Origin: Fremontodendron californicum
Lineage: Eukaryota; Streptophyta; Magnoliopsida; Malvales; Malvaceae
DNA: 64,000 nucleotides
Assembly (NCBI GenBank): GCA_030761205.1
Contig: JAULJL010000047.1
Span: 2,425,501-2,489,500, forward strand
Direction: 5' to 3'
The translations under genes and the position numbers were made by a program. The notes beneath the pieces were generated by a model, which saw nothing but the letters and a program-made list of their open reading frames with translations, was not told the origin of the DNA and did no database searches. Positions 25,301 through 38,454 of this stretch are shown here, piece by piece (position 1 is the stretch's first letter; each line of letters starts with the position of its first letter).

Positions 25301-26243
25301 AATTTATATATTAAGGACATTTATTAAAAAGAAATTTATTTCTTTATTCATATTACTTATATAAGATAATTTTTCAATAAAATGTTTTCAAAATTATCAA
25401 GTTAATTTGTTCTTCTCGATGGAGAGCTAATCAAATTCTAAATTATATAGTTGAGCAATTGTTTCAAATGAAAATGAGGTTCTTTCCTAATAAGTTTTAA
25501 GTTCATATGAATATTAAAATTATTAATTAAAGTTTTATATAATTTACTAATAGGACGATGAAAATGTCAAAGTAAAAAAAAATGGAAGAGTTAATATGTT
25601 GTTTATATATCTTCAAAATAGAATTTATTAAATTCGATTTTTTTCATGAAAATTCAATATTAACAATTACATGTATTCAAAAAATACTTTATGCAGAAGA
25701 AAGTCAATATTTACTTGAAAAAATATACAAAGTAAGTAGTTTAATACATTTTATTAAAAACTTTTGAGTGATTTTTTGTTTTCAAATAATTGCTTAAAGT
25801 TTAATACTATTATTTACTCAAAATTCAAAACTATTTTACTCATATTTTATAGGAACACAACTCTGCATCAAATGTCATGTTCAAAAAATTCAAAAGCATA
25901 AGAATTTGACAATAAGCTAACACATACGTTTTTTAATCATTTAAACTCATTGTTATGCTTCTGACTAAATAAAATTATCTTTTAAGTATATAAAATTATA
26001 GGTATATAAAAATGATCGCAGAAAATAGAGATAACACAAATTGATCAAATTTAATTTGAAATGATGTAATCTTTAAATTTCTATTTTAACATTTTGTTTG
26101 TGTGCTTGATAGTACTATTTATCATTTTTTTTTATGCTCAATAATATTATTTTTTATATCATATACAACAATCTTATCATAATTTGATATCTTGATTTGA
26201 TATGTTTATATATACCTTAGTTTATGTAAATGTTTAAATAACA
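22346..26243. other. Long AT-rich stretch, with a second Helitron-like 5' end
   Basis: No reading frame here has support. At 22692 lies TCATATATATATATAATAT followed about 10 bases on by ACAAGGTACATACATACTGG. This resembles the 5' end of the Helitron-like element at 26244 for roughly 100 bp, but no separate 3' end was found. The 22692 copy may be a truncated relative or an outer 5' end sharing the terminus at 27274. Short A/T runs are frequent. Confidence 0.4.
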
Positions 26244-27274
26244 TCATATATATATATAATATTACAAGGTACATAGAAACCTGATAAGATCTGCTTAATT
26301 GTAATCCTATGTGGACAACCTGTAATATTGACACGTAAGATAGTTTTTAAATTTAAATTACTTATCAAATAATCTTATTTAATCAATTATTAAATTTTCA
26401 AAAATATTTCAATATATTTAAAGTTATCTAGATGAAATTTATTTCAACAATTCAATATGTGATTTATCTTGATTTAAATCAAATAAAATTTGACTTTTCT
26501 TTATCTTGATCTAAATCAAACAAAAATTGACTTTTATTTATCTTGATTTAAATCAAACAAAAATTATCTCTTGAAAATTATACAAGGCATTGAAAATTTA
26601 AATAATCATTTCATATTAAAATCCCTAAATAATAGGAACTATCATGTCCATCTCAATTAAAGATATCATATTTATAGTCAAATATGTAGGGTAATTCAAG
26701 GAATTTGATTTACCTTTATCACTTATTATGTCCCTTTTAAATTTTTAAAAAAATACTTATCAATTTAAAAATACATATCCATATATAGCACATCCATTTC
26801 AACTATGATTTATACCATCTCAAATAACTCTTCTTCCTTTTATTGCCTTTTTGGGGGTTTTTGTTTTGTCTTATAGTTATTTTTACATAATTACTCTTTT
26901 CTGTGCACTTTTCCATACGTATATGTGTTGATTTGGAAGGATGAGGATTTAATCTTTAATGTTTGTGAAAGATGTAAAACCTTTTTATGCAATTTGTTTT
27001 GTCTTTATGCTTCTGAAATGTGATTTTGCATCATCATTTGCTACAAGTTATTGATGAGAATATCGTTGTTAAAAATTTTGGAAGAAAAGAAATTGAATCA
27101 CCGCTTCTATCTCTGCAAAATGCATGCTTCCTTGGCCATAAGAAATTACTACTCTGCTGCAATATGTATATTTTATAAAGATAATATTAAAATTAAAATA
27201 AATTTTAAAGAAGAAATTAACTTATAAAAATATAATAAAAAATTTCGTATATCGCACGGATTAAAAAAAACTAG
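26244..27274 (+). mobile_element. Helitron-like element (non-autonomous)
   Basis: A 1,031-bp segment starting TCATATATATATATAATATT after an A and ending CTAG before a T, the A/T insertion preference of Helitrons. Just before the end is CGTATATCGCACGG, a weak hairpin-like palindrome about 10 bases upstream of CTAG. No target duplication and no Rep/helicase coding were seen. The 5' end shares about 100 bp with 22692. Termini alone support this call, and AT-rich DNA makes chance ends possible. Confidence 0.5.
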
Positions 27275-27745
27275 TTTATTTCTAAAAAAACTACATAATT
27301 TTTGAAAAAAACAAACTATCCACTTACAAAAAACTATCAACTTTTTTAAAATATATTTTTTTCACCCATATAATAAGTGTATCATATTATAGTATAAATA
27401 TATATTTAAGAGGAAGGATCCATTTACAATAGTGTAAAACTAATCTAATTTCAAAAGCTTTCGTAATTTTTATATGATTTATATTTATTTAATCCGACTG
27501 TTATATTTATAAATAAAATCGAAATATTTAACTCAAAATTTAAAATATATATATTTTGAACGGTGGAGGCAATGCTACTTCACGATTCACATCATCATAA
27601 AATTCCTATAAAATAAAACTATTGAAATTAAGAAAAAAAATATTATTTTAAAGAGGTTATTTAATTATCGATAAATAATAAATTATTCATTTATCACTAA
27701 ATTAATATTTATTAATTTATAAAAAAAATTATGTTTTCAATCCTT

Positions 27746-27786
<41 letters not shown>

Positions 27787-28428
27787 TACTAAGATATATA
27801 AATGATTTATAAATGAAAAACACTAGATAAAGTCAAAATTAATATTTACATAAAAAAACTACTTGCTACAACATGAAAAGAATGTAACTATGTGGTATGT
27901 GCATTACAAAAAATTAAGAATCAGGATTAGTATGGTTTAGATACAAGCAACTTTAAATGCATATTTTGAGAAATAGCTTAAATGAAAAGGTAAAAGTTGT
28001 TAAATGAATTTTTTCTTATATTATTATATAAATTTTTTTGTAGTTATTTTTTATTTTTTTAGGAATTATTAATTTATATATTTATTGGGCTTAAAGAATT
28101 AAAAATATATATATCTTATGCATTTAGCAAAATTATTATTTTAATACATTGACTCGAGTTAAAATTATAAAATTTTATTAATTATTCGATATTATTAATT
28201 TATCAAATATTCATTTATCGAAATTTTATTGTATCTCATATATATATATATATATATATTTATTTATTTATTTATTGAAGATTCCATGATCAGTACCATA
28301 ATTAATCATCAAGGTTGGAATCTCTACATTTGCCCCATAGATACTTGGTTAAGCTGTATTTCCCCTACGAGTACTCTTAACAATAGAGTTTTATTCATTG
28401 GAAAGCTACTTTAGATTTTATTGGAAGT
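27275..28428. other. AT-rich stretch with TA microsatellites, no gene
   Basis: (TA)n runs lie at 27753-27783 and 28238-28259, with ATTT runs after the second. No supported gene was found. Confidence 0.6.
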
Positions 28429-28544
28429 ATGACTTGACAATATGCGTTTTTTTATCGTATTCGTATTATTTTTTTTATAACAATTGTATTTAAAATATTA
28501 TATATTGATATAAATTTTAATACGTTAATAATTTACACTACAAG

Positions 28545-29265
28545 AGGACGTTAGTTACGGAATCTTTACCGACGGACTTATTCCGTCGGTAAATCACTTT
28601 TTCAGCGACGAAATTTAAAACATTACCGACGGAATTCTGTAGGTAATGTTTTTCCGTATTACCGACGGATTATTTGAGTATTACCGACGGAATATTAGCG
28701 ACCAACTAATTTCGTCGGTAAAACTTTGGCGCGATCAGCCTAGATTCCCGTCGAAATTTCACCGACAGAATTACCATAATTACCGACAAAAATTCCGCCG
28801 GTAATAAAAAAGCAAGGATTTTGAAATTGGTAATAAATAAAAATTTATTACCAAATTAATTAAAAAAATAATAATAAAATTGAACGGTCAAAAACTATTA
28901 CCGACGGAATATTCATCGGTAATATGACTATTCTGTCGGTGATACATTTTCAGTCGGTAATACATTACAAACGGAACATGTATATTACTGATAGAATTTG
29001 CATATTACCAACGGAATATCCGTCGGTAATACTATTTCACGGATTCTTATGTGCAATAAATGCAAATTTCAAATATGAATGGTCAAAAATTATTACTGAC
29101 GGACCATCCGTCGGTGAAAGCTTTTTCCGTCGGTGATATATAACCGACAGAATTTCTGTTGGTAATACATTATCACCGACGGATGAAATTTGAATTCCCG
29201 CCTAAAGTATTACCGACGAAATTCCGTCGGTGATAATCCTATTCCGTCGATGATAGTCTCGGGCA
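28545..29265. repeat. CACTA left subterminal repeats
   Basis: Many copies of TACCGACGGAAT and its complement, often in pairs as inverted repeats, with spacing of a few tens of bases. Some copies have decayed. Confidence 0.88.
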
Positions 29266-29280
29266 TAACTAAAGCCTGAG

Positions 29281-30405
29281 ACGTCTTCTTCCCCATTTTC
29301 TTTCTTTCTTTCTCTCATTCTCTGTTTCTCTCTTTTGGTCCGACCGTCCCCTGTCGTCCGACAGTCCCCGCCATCGCTGCTGCATGCGCCACCAGCTGTC
29401 CGACCGTCCGTCCGATCGTCCCCGCCATCGCTGAGGCGTCCGACCACTACGCTTGGTTCAAAGTTTAACTTTCGAGGTGATTTTTAATCCGAAAATATCT
29501 TTTTAATCCAAAAAATCTGAATGTGTTGGTTGTTAGGTGAAACTGCGCCAAGTTCAAATTTTGCTGGAATTGCTAGTACCGTGCCTGATTCAGATTTTGT
29601 TGACATTCTTCAGTTGATGTAGCCTTAGTTCAATTGAAAAGTTCAAGCATTTGTCTTTGTGGTGTGGTTGTGATAAAACATGATTTTTATTTTGATTATA
29701 GTTGTGCCATTGTAAAACATGTTTTATGTTGGAATGTGCTTAATTGTTGATATTTGGCCAACAATTATAAAGTCAAATTATGATTATTATTATTTTCAAG
29801 GCCAAATTATATTAAATGTGAATACAACAAAACACCTAAATATTAAATAGATATATATTAAAATGAAAAATACTAATAATATATATGCATTAGGTCGATT
29901 CAAAATTTATGCATTTGTTAATGGAATTTTAATATATTATTATTGCGAAAAAAAATATATTTTTAACATAATGATAATTTATTATTTAACATTATTGATA
30001 TTTTAAGGTTTTAATTTTAAGAAATATATGAAATTTTATCTAATTAATACAATATTTTAACTCCATAAAATTAATATTTAAAAAAAAAATTAATATAAAA
30101 TTTCTTCAAAGGTGAGATTGATACAACTAATAATAATTATAAGTAAAACATATTAGAAAATAAAAGGAAAGTGCCAATCTTAAATTTCTCAAAATTTAAA
30201 TAATCTTAACTCATAATAATTTGAATCTTAAAATAACTAAATGTGTTAAGTATCCCGATCCTCAAAATAATTCAATTAATATGACTCAGTATATGTAGTA
30301 AACCGAATCTATAATAACTCGAATTAAAATTACTTGAAATCTGAGAATTTGATAAAACAACAAAAATAATAATAAATAAATAAAAACAACCTAAACAACC
30401 TGAAT

Positions 30406-30437
<32 letters not shown>

Positions 30438-31188
30438 GCATATATATATATATATATGTAAGACTTTATACTTAATATTTTTTTTCAAAATAAAAAGTAT
30501 GTATTGGAGATAAATATGTAATAACTTAAACAAAAATATTTTATTTTATTTTAATTATTTCTAAACTTTATTTCTAAGCAATATTTCTTTTAGTATATGT
30601 AATATATTTGTACCTTAAAAATTATTCAATTTAGCATCATAACTTTTATTTAATCTATCAATGTATTTCAAATGTCTAACACCACTTAAAAAAAAATGAT
30701 GTGTCAATTAGTCATTAGATAAACTGAGATTTCTTTCAAATAAGTATAGCATTAGATATTTTTCTATATTAAATGAGATAAAAGAGTGAAAATTTTAATA
30801 TTGATTTATTTAATTATTTTATCAAAGTAAAAAAAATATATATTTATAATATATAGTAATAAACATAAAAATTTAATTAATTATTTGTAAACATTATGTT
30901 AATATTTACAAATATTAATTTAGTATTCTTACAAATGCCTAAATTAAATTAATTTATTAATTTAATTTAATTTAGGCACAATTAAATTTATTTTGTGGGA
31001 AATTTATTTTTATTATGAATTTTCTTTTTTATGATTGTTAGTTGTGAAATTGTATAATATGTTATTATGATTATTTATCGTTATTGTTCATTGTAATTGT
31101 TATTTTATTGTGTTATTGTGTTTATTTATTAATAAATTTAATATATATATTTATTAATAAATTTAATATTTTTTATTTTACAGATAAA
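29281..31188. other. CACTA internal non-coding region
   Basis: A GC-rich island (29338-29460) repeats GTCCGACCGTCC and CCCCGCCATCGCTG. It may be the element's promoter/leader and looks unlike its AT-rich neighbours. From 29700 the sequence is very AT-rich, with TA runs around 30409-30457. No gene was recognised. Confidence 0.55.
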
Positions 31189-32492
31189 ATGTGATGAACA
31201 TGGCGTAAAACTACTAGAAAGAAGAAACAGAGTTCTATGTGGGATGCTTTTCGACTATCTGGAGGATCGTCCTCGGGGCATGCTACACCAGAGTTGCCAC
31301 CTTCGTCTTCTCCCTCCTAACGGCCTCCACCGAGACTACATCTCTTTGCGTGCCTCCATCGCCCCTAGATCTCTTTGCATTGCCTCCATCTATATTGGAT
31401 TCGTCCAGATTGCCTCCCTCTACAGTGGCACCGTCCACATCGACTCCCACTCCACTGCCACGGCCGACACTTACTCCGGCGACTCAGGCAAATCCCACAT
31501 TACAAGCGTCTACATCACCGCTGGATGAAATTTCACAGTTTTTACTTAATGAGCCAACACCGACGTATTTCGTGGATGATGGCACGGGGCAGCAGACAAA
31601 GGTACCTGCATTACATCCTATGCCCTATACCGGTACTACCACTGAGCAGAGGAAACGAGGTAGATGTCAAACGAAAGGATTACCGACATCGAGTAATCCG
31701 AATGACAGGTTTCGAATGTCAATTCTTCAAAACACGTAAGTTAATAATATTTTGATAATTTCATTATTTGAGAAAAATAAATTATTTTTAACTAACACGT
31801 ATTCTTGATTTTAAGACTTTCATGGAGAGTTGTGTAAAATCGAACATTGCCTCCATCATTAGATAACACTATAACAGACCGTGGCCTACTTGGTCGAAGA
31901 TACCTGTTGACATGAAACTGTCTATGTGGACTATATTTGAGGTATGATTTGGTTAAAAGTCAAATTATAATTTAATTATGTTTAATACTATATAGTAATT
32001 CATAATGTCTCATTGTAGAGAAAATGCCAGTGGCCTCCTAAGCAGACACCATTGGTTAGGAAATTATGGGAGGCCACATACAAGGATCGATTCAAGGACA
32101 TGATGAATTTTGAGAGGGACAATGCCATGTCCTTCTTTCAAACGAATTGAATAGAAGACTGCAAGGGTTACAGGTGTGATTGGATAGCAGTCGATATTTG
32201 GGATCAACTAATTGATAGCGTCTGGAGTACTGACACTTGAAAAAATAGGTCCCAAAAGACCAAGGGTAATAGGAAAAAAGAGAAAGAAGGCAGCATTACA
32301 AAGCACACTGGTGGATCAGTTCCTTTTCTAGTTACAGGTGAAATGATGGTAAGATTTATTTTTGTTTTGCAATTTATTGTTTAAAAGTTTTATAGTATAA
32401 ACTATGTGAAATTTTATTGGTTTAACATAATTTTCTCTCTTCTTTTAATCTGTATTCACAAGAGTTGTAGCGCAACATGACTTTCCTGGAGC
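31189..32492 (+). pseudogene. TNP1-like CACTA gene, copy 1 (truncated, fused to TNP2 fragment)
   Basis: This copy is colinear with 36094-37420. The expected start ATG at 31189 is followed at once by TGA. A proline-rich region follows (LRPP-type, 31300-31500), then DDRF..SILQN before a GTAAGT donor near 31737. Further exons encode LVRKLWEATYKDRFKDMMNF and SITKHTGGSVPFLV, the core of the Plant_transposase (Ptta/En/Spm) domain. There are stops near 32148 and 32238. Similarity to copy 2 ends at CTTTCCTGGAGC (32492), where TNP2-type sequence begins, marking a recombination point. Confidence 0.8.
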
Positions 32493-35400
32493 ACGATTAG
32501 TATGATGCAGCTGAATTATATGTATTAATAAATTGCAAAGAAGTCATACCTTATATTGAGTAAGAGATTTACTGTTCTCTCAAATATTAATTGTGAAATT
32601 ACATTATATAATTAAATTAGGAAAACTCATTATATATCCAATCATTTTTATGGTGTTTGATGAGATAATGAAAATTGATGCACCGAACATTATAGATGGT
32701 GAGTTGGAGAAAGTTTGTGCAAGTAGATTTAGAAAATGGTTTAAGGACTACGTAAGTATTCTTTAATTTCTATGTTCCGCTAATGCTTGATACAATTTGA
32801 TATTGAATGTAATATTGTTTTTTTGTTCACCGTTCATAGGTTTAGCAAGATTCAAGTCAACATAACTCTCGTAAAGTTGAGTTATCTTATGGTCCAGGAC
32901 ATATGGGTTGGTGTTATTCTGGATATTTCGTTAATGATTTCAAGTTCCATACTTTAGATTATGGAAAAAATTGAAAAACCATGAATAGCGGTGTATGCGT
33001 CAAAGGCGACTTTTATAACGATTTTTTGCATGACTTTTGTGGAATGTTGTTAGATATTGTGGAGTTAGAATATTTTGGTGTGGAAAATCGGGTCGTACTT
33101 TTTAAATGTCGATGGTTTGATACGGATAAAGGAATTCGGGTAGATCCTCACAATGAGCTTGTTGAAATAAAGTACAGGTCAATACTTGCTTGTAATGAAC
33201 CTTTTGTTTTAGCTCATCAATGTCAACAAGTGTATTACAGTTCTTATCCATCGAATAAAAGAAACGTCGAGACCCGTTGTAACACCCTGTTCGGATAATC
33301 TACCTAAAATCCGGCAGAGTTTCCTTTCTATCTCAACTATAACCCTCCTGCAAATAACACTCAATTCATATCCTCAACCAGCAATATTTCTCAATACTAT
33401 TATCACATATATCCATGCATATTCAAAAATTATCCATGATCAATTTATGCTCAAGTCAAAACATATTGATCTATTGTCTCATATCTTCAAATATATATAA
33501 TATATCCAAAAGTAAACATATCTCAGCAAGGTTTACTAGATAAAAACATCAAGAGATCAAATCTTCTAGAAATTTAGATATAATGCCCACCACGTCAATA
33601 TACTCTTGAAGCGGAGAGTAGAGGAAGGCAACAATCCCGAGACCTATATGTGTCCTGAAAATGAGAAATAAGAAGAGGTGAGATATATGAATATCTCAAT
33701 GAGTAGACAACATTTAAAGAGTTTGAAAACTATAATGGTAACCTGTAAAGCATAATTGACATTTTCAAAATAAATAATAGTAAAACCATAATGAGTAATT
33801 CAAAAATGTAGCGAAGTTTTCAAATGTATAATAATATTATAATATTAAATCAATGTATAAAATCTGTAAAGTAAATCAAGTTACGTATGGTTGGGCTCCA
33901 ACTTACTGTCATGCATAATAATACATCCATGAAATAACCAGGCAATATCCATGTAGGCATACTAGTAGCCTGCCCCAAAGGCCAATACCACCATAGGAAG
34001 CCCCAAAGGCATATGTGTCGCTATGATGTGCCCTCAAAAGGCAGATATAACGGGATAGAGACTCTGGAGGTGGCTCCCACCACAAAGGCGTAGCACGCAG
34101 CTCCCATACCCCAGTCTAATATCACGGAATTGGGACTCTGGAGGTGGCTCCCGCCACAAAGGCGTAGCACGCAGCTCCCGTATTTCGATCAAGGGTATAA
34201 TCTCATACATTAAGTCAGGTGGAGCCAAAACCATGTACGTCAAATTCTATATATAATCATATTTCATAAATCAACCAACTTACTCGATATAATATTTCTT
34301 GAATTAAATATACTTTAATAACAAATCAATTCATATGATTATATATTGTATATACCTTTAATACGTAAAATAAATATTATGCTAAAATATATATATATAT
34401 ATATAATTAAAGAAATTTCAAATAACTATAGTTGTCGTCTACTCACAATCCTTGAGATGATCTCACTGTACACCTTGATCTAAAACTTCGGGATCCACAG
34501 GTGACGTCGGATCTACGTGGCCTAGATATTAACAATAATTAGTATCTATACATGCTCAAAGCATTACACAATTATGAATGCAACTTAAGTCCCATTAATC
34601 TACCCTATAGTCAATACTAATTTCTCATACTCAAAACAACATATCCTTAATTTTTAATATCATTTCCATAATCATTTTCTCCATAATTCAACTCCATATT
34701 CATGTCCTTATCAAATTTCTTTCTAGTACTCCATGCCTTAGAGATTTTCGTAATCCATAACCATCCTTTAGTACTATATTTCTCTTAAGCAATAAATTCC
34801 TTAATATCAAGTTAGATTAGAAAATCATAACTTGAGTTTGGTAAGGAATTTTGAAGTGATTCTAATTGGTTTATTTCAATAAATAAGTCTATTTTATGAA
34901 GAAAATAACTAACTTAGACAATTAGAACAAAATCTTGATCAAATTTGATAAATCCCGAAACTATGCCGAAACAGGGGTCAACACAGAACAGCCAACTTCA
35001 CCGAATTTTATCTTTTTAACCACTTATCGTTTTTGGGTGATTCAAAAACCAAAATTCTCATGATCAAGTATAGTTTCTAGGAAAAATATCAAAAAAATAC
35101 AAACCTAGTTTTGCCGAACCCAGAAAATCCGAACAGCAAGCATGCTCAACTTCCCGTGTTTTGCTTTTTCTTCCCATTTTTTTGTTCATGCTTTCAAATC
35201 CTTTTAATTCTTACCAAAGATGACTAAAACTCATACTTAATAGATATATTTCAGACCTTAACATGTTTATGAAGCTAAGATCTTAACATGCCCAAGTAGA
35301 ATATCTAAAGAAAATGAAGAATTTATCAAGAAACTAACCTTGGATGTGATTATTGAAGAAATTTTGGTGTAAGATGTTTGAAAAGAATTTTGGGAGAATA

Positions 35401-35977
35401 AGGAGAAGGAAGGCCGGCTGCCACTTGAAGAATAGAATGAAAAATTCTAGTGTTTTCGAGAGATAAAATAAACATAAGAGATTTTTTTAATTTTTGGTAT
35501 AATTGCATATTGGTCCCTCAATTTTTTATAAATAACCATTAAGCCCCTAAACTTTTTAATTTGTTCAATTTGATCCTTTCTTCTTTTATTTCCTTTGCTT
35601 ATAACTTCTTACCAATTTCCAAGTTTGTCCTTAAAATTTTAGGGATTTAACTTTACATGATTATACGTAACCTCGGTTGTTACACTTGTGGGTTGTATTC
35701 AAAACAAAGGCTAGGAGTAGATTTGACATTGGATCTCGTGCAGGAGAAATAATTAATCTAAACGAAGGGGTTTATCAACAAATGGATGTGCCTACTCCCA
35801 CCATTGTAACATATTCAGAAGATCTTGACAATTCTCAACTTTTGGTTCATGGTGATTTTCGAAGAAGTAAACATTAATGGTCAGATAACAAATGAAGAAG
35901 AAGAAAAAGAAGAAGAAGATTATGATGACAGCGATGACAATGATGCTGATGAGAACGTCGAGAATGATGATGATTAG
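32493..35977 (+). pseudogene. TNP2 carboxyl-terminal fragment (DUF4216 type), split by a solo LTR
   Basis: Part one (32493-33277) reads AAELYVLINCKEVIPYIE, then RFRKWFKDYV, a GPGHMGWCYSGYFVNDFKFH segment, and NSGVCVKGDFYNDFLHDFCG through to ACNEPFVLAHQCQQVYY, typical of the DUF4216 end of CACTA TNP2 proteins. Part two (35685-35977) resumes LWVVFKTKARSRFDIGSR and ends in a glutamate/aspartate-rich tail, reached through a one-base frameshift near 35862. The gap is filled by the LTR at 33278-35684. Upstream TNP2 sequence with the catalytic core is missing. Confidence 0.8.
33278..35684 (-). mobile_element. Solo LTR (2.4 kb, probably Ty3/gypsy) inside the CACTA
   Basis: The plus strand starts TGTAACACC and ends TGTTACA, forming the short inverted TG...CA ends of an LTR. 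Flanking pentamers are CCCGT and CTTGT, which differ only by two C/T changes. No primer site, polypurine tract or coding domain is attached, so it is a solo LTR. Two copies of GGAGGTGGCTCCC followed by GGCGTAGCACGCAGCTCCC start at 34067 and 34140. The same motif occurs at 57061-57180. Minus orientation is inferred by analogy with that element. Confidence 0.72.
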
Positions 35978-36093
35978 AAAGTTAATATTATTTATTCATT
36001 TTTTAATTGCATGACCTGTCATGTAATATATTTTATGTGTATTAAATATATATATTTATTAATAAATTTAATATTTTTCATTTTACAGATAAA

Positions 36094-38310
36094 ATGCAAG
36101 GAACAGGGCGTAAAACTACTGGAAAGAAAAAACAGAGTTCTATGTGGGATGTATTTCGACCATCTGGAGGATCGTCCTAGGGTCATGGTACACCAGAGTT
36201 GCCACTTGCGTCTTCTCCCTCCTTACGGCCTCCAATGAGACAGTTGCCGCCTTATTCGGCTCCATCGCCACATACTCCATCTGCAGTACCTCCATCGCCC
36301 ATGCATCCCTCTGCACTGCCTCATTCTATAGTGGATCCGTCCAAATTGTCTCCCTCTACAGTGGCACCGTCCACATCGACTCCCACTCCACTGCCACAAC
36401 CGACACTTACTCCGATGACTTAGGCAGATCTCGCGTTACAGGCGTCTACATCACCACTGGATGAAATTTCACAGTATTTATTTAATGAGCCAGCACCGAC
36501 GTATTTCACGGATGATGGCATGGGGCATCAGACAGAGGTACCTGCATCACATCTTACACCGTCTACTGGTACTGCCACTGAGCAGAGGAAATGAGGTAGA
36601 GGTCAGACGAAAGGATTACCGACACCGAGTAATCAGGATGACAGGTTTCAACTGTAAATTCTTCAAAACACGTAAGTTAATAATATTTCGATAATTTCAT
36701 TATTTGAGTAAAATAAATTATTGTCCACTAACACGTATCTTTGATTTTAGAACTTTGACGAAGAGTTGTGTAATATCCACCATTGCGTCCATCATCAGAC
36801 AACACTATAACAGACCGTGGCCTACTTGGTCGAATACCTGTTGACGTGAAACTGTCTATGTGGACTATATTTGAGTATGATTTGGTTAAAAGTCAAATTA
36901 TAATTTAATTATGTTTAATACTATATATTAATTCATAATGTCTCATTGTAGAGAAAATGTCAGTGGCCTCCCGAGCTGACACCATTGGTTAGGAAATTAT
37001 GGGAGGCCACATGCAAGGATCAATACAAGGACATGATGAATTTTGAGAGGGACAATGCCATGTCCTTCTTTCAAACGAATCGAATAGAAGACTGCAAGGG
37101 TTACAGGTGTGATTGGATAGCAGTCGATATTTGGGATGAACTGATTGATAGCATCTGGAGTACCGACGCTAGGAAAAATAGGTCCCAAAAGGCCAAGGGT
37201 AATAAGAACACGGAGAAAGATGCCAGCATTACAAAGCACACTGGTGGATCAGTTCCTTTTCTAGTTATCGGTAAAAGGATGGTAAGATTTATTTTTTGTT
37301 TTGCAATTTATTGTTTAAAAGTTTTATCGTATAAACTATGTGAATTTTTATTGGTTTAACATAATTTTCTCTCTTCTTTTAATTTGTAGTCACAAGAGTT
37401 GCAGCGCAACGTGACTTTCCTGGAGCTGTTTAACAAAACCCATAAACGTGCAAAGAGTCAGGGTGATTACGTAGACAATAAGTCTAAAGCTATAACTGTA
37501 AGTATTTAACTTTATCAATACTTTATATTTTACATTAATTGATTATACCAGATATTTGTGTTTATGTACGTGTTCATTACAATGTCACATATTAATTGTT
37601 TATATATTTAAACATTTGTGATTGTAGGAAAATTATACTGCTTCGTTGCAGCAAAAATATAGGGACGATACGTCTTCATATCTCGATTTCGACCCTCAGT
37701 CGTGGTCTAATGCTATTAGAGGTCTAATGCTATTAGAGGCATTGAAACTACACGGACGCATATTTATGGGTTTGGAACGAGGTTGAAGAGAGGGCAAATT
37801 TTCGATCCACCCGGCAATCACCAAAGTTCAGATGCAGCCAATTATGCTCTACGTGGTCCTAGTACTACACAGTAGCCGAAAGCAGCGTCGTCTGAGGACA
37901 ATCATGCATTGAGGTTCGATGTCTCGCAAATCCAGACCTCAATCGTGAGACTTGAGAATATCGTGACGAGCTGGAATACGATAATCACACCTTTACTGCA
38001 ATCACAAATAGCAGCTGCATTAGGCGGGATTGGAACTCAGGTTGCCAGACTCAATGCTGCCTTAGGCATGGGTGTTGGATCAAGTGTTGCCGTAGTCGGT
38101 GCTGGACTGAGTGCTGCCGGAGTCGGTGCTGCTGGAGGCATGGCTGCTGGACTAGGATTGAGTGCTGTCGGTGCTGGAGTGAGTGCTACCGGAGTCGGTG
38201 CTATCAAAGGTAATGCCGGAGTCGGAGGCATGGGTGTTGTCGGAGGATTGAGTACTGCCGGAGGCAATGCCGAGGTAGACAGTGAAGTCGATGACAACAG
38301 TACCTCGTGA
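36094..38310 (+). pseudogene. TNP1-like CACTA gene, copy 2 (full length but broken)
   Basis: Likely exons are 36094-36671, 36751 to about 36876, 36952-37281, 37390-37497 and 37628-38310, with mostly good GT-AG borders. The protein starts MQGTGRKTTGKKKQSS, has a proline/serine-rich stretch, the Ptta/En/Spm transposase core (LWEATCKDQYKDMMNFERD, SITKHTGGSVPFLV, FLELFNKTHKRAKSQ), a coiled region (LRFDVSQIQTSIVRLENIV) and a Gly/Ala/Val-rich tail with repeats like GAGLSAAGVGAAGG. TNP1-type proteins bind the subterminal repeats. Breaks: TAG near 36178, a stop near 36421 and one at about 36592, loss of one donor base near 36876, an exact 17-bp tandem duplication (37706-37722 and 37723-37739) that shifts frame, and a stop near 37873. 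Confidence 0.82.
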
Positions 38311-38454
38311 TGAGTTCTTTTTTTTTTTTTTATATTCGAGAGATACATTTGAATATTATTTTATTTATATTTTTACGGATTTTATTTTTACGGTGTAATT
38401 ATATAAAATTTTTATTTTATTTTTAATAATTTATTTTTTAAATATTTATTTTAA

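Noticed and set aside
29202..29447. 81-codon minus-strand frame rich in Asp/Gly/Arg
   Set aside because: It is the complement of short GC-rich repeats in the CACTA leader region.
38037..38348. Pro/Ala-rich minus-strand frame
   Set aside because: Shadow of the Gly/Ala/Val-rich tail of the TNP1-like gene on the plus strand.
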